From assembly GCA_027295975.1 (NCBI GenBank), contig JAPUJX010000505.1, positions 1 to 9,848 of the forward strand: 9,848 nt of DNA. The letters are read 5' to 3'. This document shows, piece by piece, positions 6,186 through 9,848 of the stretch. Numbering within the stretch: position 1 is the stretch's first letter; every line of letters starts with the position of its first letter. The notes below the pieces were generated by a model. That model made no database searches. It was not told the origin of the DNA and saw nothing but the letters and a program-made list of their open reading frames with translations. The position numbers and the translations under genes were made by a program. This stretch comes from Gammaproteobacteria bacterium. Its GTDB lineage: Bacteria; Pseudomonadota; Gammaproteobacteria; Pseudomonadales; Azotimanducaceae.

Positions 6186-7189
6186 AAGTTGACGGTGGTG
6201 TGGGCTGGGAACTCCACAGGGTGGGTGCCCAGGCCCAGGAATTAGAGGAGATGGGGTACTCGGGGATCCTGTCGGCCGAAACTTCTCACGATCCGTTTTT
6301 GCCGCTGCTTGTCGCCGCGCAGAACACCGAACATGTGGATCTGATGACGGGCATCGCGGTGGCGTTCAGCCGCTCGCCGATGACTCTGGCGAACATCGGC
6401 CATGATTTGAACGCGGCTTCCAAGGGTCGTTTTGTACTTGGCCTGGGTTCGCAGATCCGCGCCCATATAACGAAAAGATTCAGTATGCCGTGGTCGAATC
6501 CCGCGGCCCGCATGAGAGAGTTCATCCTCGCCATGCGGGCTATCTGGGCGAACTGGCACGAAGGCGCCCCCCTCGAATTTACCGGCAAGTTCTACACGCA
6601 TACCCTTATGACCCCGTTTTTCGCGCCGACAGACAACGACTACGGCGCACCACGGGTCTTCCTGGCGGCCGTCGGTCCGCTGATGACGGAGGTGGCGGGC
6701 GAGGTGGCGGACGGGGTGATTTGCCACGCATTCACCACCGAGAAGTATTTACGCGAAACCACGCTGCCCGCGTTGCAGCGCGGCATGGACAAAGCCGGGA
6801 AGAGTCGTGACGATTTCGAGATCAGCTATCCGGTTTTCGTGGTCACAGGACAGAGTGAAGCGGAGTTGGCAACGGCCAAGGTGGCCACCTGCCGGCAGAT
6901 CGCTTTTTATGGATCCACACCCGCCTACAAACCGGTTCTGGACAGTATCGGGGCCGGTGAGCTGCAGGGGGAACTCAATGCGATGTCGAAGCAGGGGCGT
7001 TGGGAAGAGATGGGGCAGCTCATTACCGAAGACATGCTCGAAGCGTTTGCGGTCATTGGCGAACCGGGCAGTATTGCGGAGCAGATAAAAGACCGCTACG
7101 GCGATATCGTCGACCGCACATCCGCCGCCTACGCCCATATCCCGAAAGAAGATCGAATGAACATCATTACCGAACTAACGGCTGCGTAG
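6182..7189 (+). CDS. LLM-class oxidoreductase, MSMEG_2256-like (predicted F420-dependent)
   Basis: This is a 335-residue luciferase-like enzyme. The opening MKVDGGVGW, the SAETSHDPFLPLLVAA segment (31-46), AFSRSPMTLA (61-70), KGRFVLGLGSQI (81-92), the RFSMPWSNPAARMREF stretch (99-114), FYTHTLMTPFF (137-147) and RQIAFYGSTPAY (238-249) closely follow, from memory, the mycobacterial MSMEG_2256 family (TIGR03617), annotated as F420-dependent with unknown substrate. The sequence is full length with no broken motif. The ATG overlaps the phosphatase stop and is preceded by GGGAG. The PPOX-like gene follows after 25 nt. It is clearly divergent from the other three LLM proteins in the window, so it is not a recent duplicate. 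Confidence 0.88.
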   Translation: MKVDGGVGWELHRVGAQAQELEEMGYSGILSAETSHDPFLPLLVAAQNTEHVDLMTGIAVAFSRSPMTLANIGHDLNAASKGRFVLGLGSQIRAHITKRFSMPWSNPAARMREFILAMRAIWANWHEGAPLEFTGKFYTHTLMTPFFAPTDNDYGAPRVFLAAVGPLMTEVAGEVADGVICHAFTTEKYLRETTLPALQRGMDKAGKSRDDFEISYPVFVVTGQSEAELATAKVATCRQIAFYGSTPAYKPVLDSIGAGELQGELNAMSKQGRWEEMGQLITEDMLEAFAVIGEPGSIAEQIKDRYGDIVDRTSAAYAHIPKEDRMNIITELTAA

Positions 7190-7214
7190 TGGTTTTGAGA
7201 CCCAAGGTTGATTA

Positions 7215-7706
7215 GTGGCCATACCTAAAGAGATTGCGCTGTCCGGCGATCAGATAGACGAACTCATGTCGACCCAGTGGAACATGCGCGTCGCCACTCG
7301 AGGACCAAGCGAACGAATCAATCTGACACCGATGTGGTTCGGTTGGGCCGGCGGCGCCGTCTACTTCTTCGGCCGTGGGCAGAAAATTGTCAACCTCAGA
7401 CGCAATCCGAGTTGCACCATCATCATCGATCGCCACGAAAAATTCCCCGAGCTGCAGGGATTGATGATTCAGGGCGTCGCCAAGATTCTCGAAGACGTCG
7501 ATGCGGAATCCAAGGATCCGCATCTGGAAGCGGTGAAAGTCCAGATGGGCGTCAAATACAACGGTGGCCACGGACAACCGCTCGCCGAGAATCCACCGGC
7601 GTTTGCCGCGACCGCGCGCGGGCGCAATCGACGATGGGTGGTGCTGGCCGCCGAACATACCATCAGTTGGGACAATGGTAAGCTCAACCAGGAGTCCGCG
7701 CGGTAG
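7215..7706 (+). CDS. Pyridoxamine 5'-phosphate oxidase-related split-barrel protein (FMN or F420 type)
   Basis: This is a 163-residue single-domain protein of the flavin/deazaflavin split-barrel superfamily. The N-terminal strand (WNMRVATRG, 22-30) is followed by INLTPMWFGWAGGAVYFFG (35-53), a basic RGQKIVNLRRNPSCTIIID stretch (54-72) that in relatives contacts the cofactor phosphate, and LMIQGVAKI (83-91). Proteins of this group bind FMN, F420 or heme; the LLM neighbours make F420 or FMN most likely, but the residues seen do not decide it. It lacks the C-terminal marks of true PdxH. The GTG at 7215 is preceded by AAGG at a suitable distance. It is the last gene of the operon; no clear factor-independent terminator follows. 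Confidence 0.82.
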   Translation: MAIPKEIALSGDQIDELMSTQWNMRVATRGPSERINLTPMWFGWAGGAVYFFGRGQKIVNLRRNPSCTIIIDRHEKFPELQGLMIQGVAKILEDVDAESKDPHLEAVKVQMGVKYNGGHGQPLAENPPAFAATARGRNRRWVVLAAEHTISWDNGKLNQESAR

Positions 7707-7740
7707 CTGGTGAACGGGATGCTCAGATGGTTCGGAGATG

Positions 7741-7756
7741 TAAAAAACTTTTTTTA
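7741..7756. repeat. A/T palindrome after the operon end
   Basis: TAAAAAAC followed by TTTTTTTA forms an almost perfect inverted repeat 35 bp after the PPOX-like stop codon. Its loop is too short for a normal terminator hairpin and no GC stem precedes the T-run. It may help 3' end formation or bend DNA, or be chance. Confidence 0.4.
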
Positions 7757-7909
7757 GACTGTTTTCGCATAACAAATCGGCGATCGTGAGTTTAGGACAG
7801 ATTCCATTAAGGGGAAACCTTGATCTGTGGAGTTTGTGAGTGCTAACTAACTCATTTGATTACATAACCAGCGAGCGTTTCCACCGGGATGTGACTAAGA
7901 TTGGGTTTA

Positions 7910-7927
7910 TTGTGTGACGCAACACAC
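7910..7927. repeat. Quasi-palindrome / inverted repeat, possible operator
   Basis: TTGTGTGACGCAA (7910-7922) agrees with its own reverse complement at 10 of 13 positions, and GTGTG (7912-7916) also pairs with CACAC (7923-7927). The site lies about 85-100 bp before the lytic transglycosylase start, where an operator could sit. No regulator gene is nearby. Confidence 0.25.
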
Positions 7928-7955
7928 GTAGACTGCGCCACCAATCGGGGGATGG

Positions 7956-7973
7956 GGCCGTTGCGATACGGCC
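7956..7973 (+). repeat. GC-rich hairpin in the lytic transglycosylase leader
   Basis: GGCCGT (7956-7961) and ACGGCC (7968-7973) form a perfect 6-bp stem with the loop TGCGAT, 38 nt before the ATG at 8012. No T-run follows, so it is not a standard terminator. It could be a leader structure or an operator. Confidence 0.35.
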
Positions 7974-7996
7974 ATACAGGGATGTGGCGTTCGTTC

Positions 7997-8004
7997 AGGG
8001 AAGG
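7997..8004 (+). promoter_or_regulatory. Shine-Dalgarno sequence fixing the lytic transglycosylase start
   Basis: AGGGAAGG lies 7 nt before the ATG at 8012. The upstream in-frame starts (7901 and ATG 7982) have no comparable site, so 8012 is chosen. Confidence 0.7.
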
Positions 8005-8011
8005 CGTTTTG

Positions 8012-8677
8012 ATGCACGAGGTGGCAGAACAGGACATGATGCGGCTATCCGCAATTCGGCATGGCTGCGGCGAGATCTGGAGTTGTCTGCTGCGCATTCC
8101 CCTGGTGTTCAAGGTACAGGGGATTGCCCTGCTGTCGGCCCTGGTTGTTGCGCTGGGCATCGCCAATGTTGCTGTCCATCAGGGTTATCAGGTTGTTGCC
8201 TTTGCAATCCCGGCCGCGGAAGAAACCACCGTGCCCTGGGATATGGAAGTTGCCGCCTTCGGCTCGAAAGTCAGTCAGGCTTTCGGCGTGCGGCGCAGCA
8301 CCGCGACGGAGTTCGCCGGGTGGATTCTGGAGGCGTCCGAACGTCAGAACCTGGAACCGGAACTCCTTGCGAGCCTGGTATTGACGGAAAGCTCATTTCG
8401 CAAAACTGCCCGTTCCAGCGTTGGCGCCGTGGGACCCGCACAGGTTCGTCCGGATTATTGGAGTCGTTTTTGCGGTAGCTCGGATCTGCTGGATCCGGCG
8501 GAAAACATCTACTGTGGCGCACAGGTACTGTCGCACCTGCAGGAGCGCTGCGGCGGGGTGAGTTGTGCCCTGGAAGCATATAACGTCGGTATCCACAGCA
8601 GTCGCGACAAAGCCGCACGCCGATACGTCGCGAAGGTTGATCGTCACCGCGATCAGTTGCGTAACTTCCCTCTCTAA
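8012..8677 (+). CDS. Membrane-anchored SLT-type lytic transglycosylase
   Basis: The 221-residue protein has a cytoplasmic N-terminus, one hydrophobic segment at about 34-56 (KVQGIALLSALVVALGIAN) and a soluble SLT domain at about 100-215. The domain shows the catalytic glutamate E126 in LTESSF, the GAVGPAQV turn (138-145), NIYCGAQVL (165-173) and EAYNVG (188-193), as in the Slt70/MltC/MltE group that cleaves the glycan strands of peptidoglycan and leaves anhydro-muramyl ends. Residues C154, C168, C180 and C185 lie on the periplasmic side and could form disulfides. The substrate-binding turn has Pro-Ala where most relatives have Leu-Met or Met-Gln. Its neighbours are unrelated metabolic genes; the fourth LLM gene follows after 44 bp on the same strand, so joint transcription is possible. 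Confidence 0.86.
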   Translation: MHEVAEQDMMRLSAIRHGCGEIWSCLLRIPLVFKVQGIALLSALVVALGIANVAVHQGYQVVAFAIPAAEETTVPWDMEVAAFGSKVSQAFGVRRSTATEFAGWILEASERQNLEPELLASLVLTESSFRKTARSSVGAVGPAQVRPDYWSRFCGSSDLLDPAENIYCGAQVLSHLQERCGGVSCALEAYNVGIHSSRDKAARRYVAKVDRHRDQLRNFPL

Positions 8678-8721
8678 ACCTCGAAGTCCAGTCACGTCTT
8701 ATTTTCAGGGGTAGGATTCTC

Positions 8722-9594
8722 ATGGTCGACTTTGGAGTTCTCATGTTCCCGGCGGACTATGCGGTCGCTCCGGATGTATTGGCCAGGGCCGCGGAAGCTC
8801 GTGGCTTCGAGTCGTTATTTTTTCCGGAGCACACACATATTCCAGCAAGCCGCGAAACTCCGTGGCCGGGTGGCGGAGAATTACCGCGGGTGTACTGGCA
8901 CAGTCACGATCCATTCGTCGCCCTGGCCGGGGCGGCGACGGTTACGACCAGGCTCAAACTTGGAACCGGAATCACGCTGGTTACCGAACGTGATCCGATA
9001 TTGATGGCCAAACAGGTGGCCTCCCTGGATTTTCTTTCCGGTGGACGGCTCCTGTTGGGAGTTGGAGCGGGTTGGAACGTCGAAGAGATGGCCAATCACG
9101 GCGTGGATTTCGCGAAACGGTGGCGAGTTCTGCGCGAGCGGGTGTTGGCCATGCGTGCCATCTGGTCGGAGGAGGAGGCTGAATTTCACGGTGAGCACGT
9201 GGATTTTGACCGCCTCTGGGCCTATCCGAAACCAAAACAACCGGGCGGTCCAAAGATTTTGCTGGGTGCATCCTCGAAATGGACCTACCCTCGAATCGCC
9301 GAATACGGTGATGGCTGGTTCCCCATTCACCAGGATGCGTCCCGTGCGGCGGCTCAGGGCGGGATCGATTACCCGGCTGGCATAACCGCGACGAACGAAG
9401 CATGGGCGGCCGCAGGCAGGGAAGGGCGGCCCGACTTCAGCATTTTCGGACTTGGCCCCGACAAGGGCCGGGTTGTGGAGTTGATCGAGATGGGATTCAA
9501 CCGGGTGATCTTCGGGTTACCTTCCGCCGATGCGGATACGGTGATGCCCCTGCTCGATACCTATGCCGAGATCGGTCACTCGATCAACGGGTAA
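8722..9594 (+). CDS. LLM-class oxidoreductase, Rv2161c-like (predicted F420-dependent)
   Basis: This is a 290-residue luciferase-like enzyme of the shorter type. Its marks are FGVLMFPADYA (4-14), ARGFESLFFPEHTHIPASR (26-44), HDPFVALAGAATVT (62-75), LGTGITLVTERDPI (80-93), LSGGRLLLGVGAGWN (105-119), FAKRWRVLRERVLAMRAIW (130-148), KILLGASS (178-185) and AEYGDGWFP (193-201). From memory these follow the mycobacterial Rv2161c family (TIGR03619), predicted to be F420-dependent with no known substrate. The start ATG at 8722 has GTAGGA just upstream. The length is normal for that family. Its last 11 bp overlap the tail of the convergent HAD gene. Confidence 0.88.
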   Translation: MVDFGVLMFPADYAVAPDVLARAAEARGFESLFFPEHTHIPASRETPWPGGGELPRVYWHSHDPFVALAGAATVTTRLKLGTGITLVTERDPILMAKQVASLDFLSGGRLLLGVGAGWNVEEMANHGVDFAKRWRVLRERVLAMRAIWSEEEAEFHGEHVDFDRLWAYPKPKQPGGPKILLGASSKWTYPRIAEYGDGWFPIHQDASRAAAQGGIDYPAGITATNEAWAAAGREGRPDFSIFGLGPDKGRVVELIEMGFNRVIFGLPSADADTVMPLLDTYAEIGHSING

Positions 9595-9848
9595 ATCCAC
9601 GCAGAACGCGATCGAGTACGTTGGTGACATCCGCCTCCGACTGGACCCATGCGGTCATCATTCCCGCCGCTTTGGCGCCGTCGATGTTGTCGCGGCTGTC
9701 GTCGACGAAGAGGATCTCTTCGGCTGCAAAGCCCATATCACGCGCCACGAAGTCGTAAGCTTCGCGGTCGGGTTTGCGCAGGCCGATCTCGGATGACACG
9801 TAAATTTTGCGGAAGTGAACCAGCACTTCAGGGAATTGTTGGCTCCAA
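9584..9848 (-). CDS. HAD-superfamily hydrolase (subfamily IA), C-terminal part (cut by window edge)
   Basis: The last 87 residues are visible; the gene enters from beyond base 9848, so its start is not in the window. The sequence shows the motif II serine region (YVSSEIG), the motif III lysine in GLRKPDREAY and the motif IV acid pair in ILFVDDSRDNI, followed by GAKAAGM, as in HAD-IA phosphatases and dehalogenase-like hydrolases. The nucleophile aspartate of motif I is outside the window. Members usually dephosphorylate small metabolites; the substrate cannot be told. A GTG inside the reading frame at 9826 is probably not the start because the upstream codons continue a typical family sequence. 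It overlaps the fourth LLM gene tail to tail by 11 bp. Confidence 0.85.
   Translation of the reverse strand, partial: WSQQFPEVLVHFRKIYVSSEIGLRKPDREAYDFVARDMGFAAEEILFVDDSRDNIDGAKAAGMMTAWVQSEADVTNVLDRVLRGFTR

Larger units (their letters stand above)
7707..8011. other. Intergenic region of about 305 bp before the lytic transglycosylase gene
   Basis: This is the longest non-coding stretch. It is more AT-rich than its neighbours near 7735-7870 and holds an A/T palindrome (7741-7756), a quasi-palindrome (7910-7922) and a hairpin (7956-7973). Short in-frame extensions of the downstream gene exist from 7901 but have no ribosome site and encode no recognisable sequence. No tRNA-like fold, strong promoter or classic terminator was recognised; a TTGATC at 7820-7825 has no good matching -10 box. 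Confidence 0.6.

Noticed and set aside
7741..7756. A/T palindrome as a factor-independent terminator
   Set aside because: No GC-rich stem precedes the T-run and the palindrome itself has almost no loop.
7852..8166. Minus-strand open frame across the leader and start of the lytic transglycosylase gene
   Set aside because: It has no ribosome site or family match and overlaps the N-terminus of a well-supported gene.
1343..9594. Bacterial luciferase (lux) operon
   Set aside because: No luxA/luxB pair or fatty-acid reductase genes; the LLM proteins match F420-type families, not bioluminescence enzymes.

Overview
The window looks like a chromosomal piece of a Gram-negative bacterium, most likely a proteobacterium and perhaps a gammaproteobacterium. 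The pointers are a membrane-anchored DsbA-type oxidoreductase, a small glutaredoxin, a membrane-tethered SLT lytic transglycosylase, clear Shine-Dalgarno sequences, moderately high GC and dense packing. No rRNA, tRNA, CRISPR array, insertion sequence or phage gene was seen. Both ends cut through genes: DsbA on the left and a HAD hydrolase on the right.

Layout. Bases 1-219 (minus) hold the N-terminus of the DsbA-like protein. A thioredoxin-fold glutaredoxin/GST-N protein (345-599, plus) diverges from it and overlaps by 4 nt, tail to tail, with a MOSC-domain protein (596-1189, minus). A first luciferase-like (LLM) oxidoreductase (1343-2380, plus) faces an ACAD10/11-type (APH-fold) phosphotransferase (2408-3451, minus). 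A divergent region of about 107 bp then leads into a five-gene plus-strand unit at 3559-7706: a second LLM enzyme, a crotonase (enoyl-CoA hydratase/isomerase fold), a histidine phosphatase, a third LLM enzyme (4-nt ATGA overlap with the phosphatase) and a PPOX-type split-barrel protein. A gap of about 305 bp, the longest non-coding stretch, precedes the lytic transglycosylase (8012-8677) and a fourth LLM enzyme (8722-9594). The latter overlaps the HAD hydrolase at the right edge by 11 bp, tail to tail.

How the genes may work together. Four LLM enzymes that clearly differ from each other, three of them resembling families called F420-dependent in mycobacteria, plus a split-barrel flavin/F420-type protein, lie within 8.3 kb. 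A crotonase and an acyl-CoA-associated kinase-like protein lie among them. The simplest reading is an accessory catabolic island that oxidises or reduces an unknown, possibly CoA-linked, substrate with FMN or F420 chemistry. The crotonase keeps one of the two usual catalytic glutamates and has valine in place of the other, so it may not be an ordinary hydratase. No F420 biosynthesis gene is in the window, so the cofactor is unproven. The outer genes (DsbA, glutaredoxin, MOSC, lytic transglycosylase, HAD) look like ordinary housekeeping or accessory genes whose link to the island is unclear.
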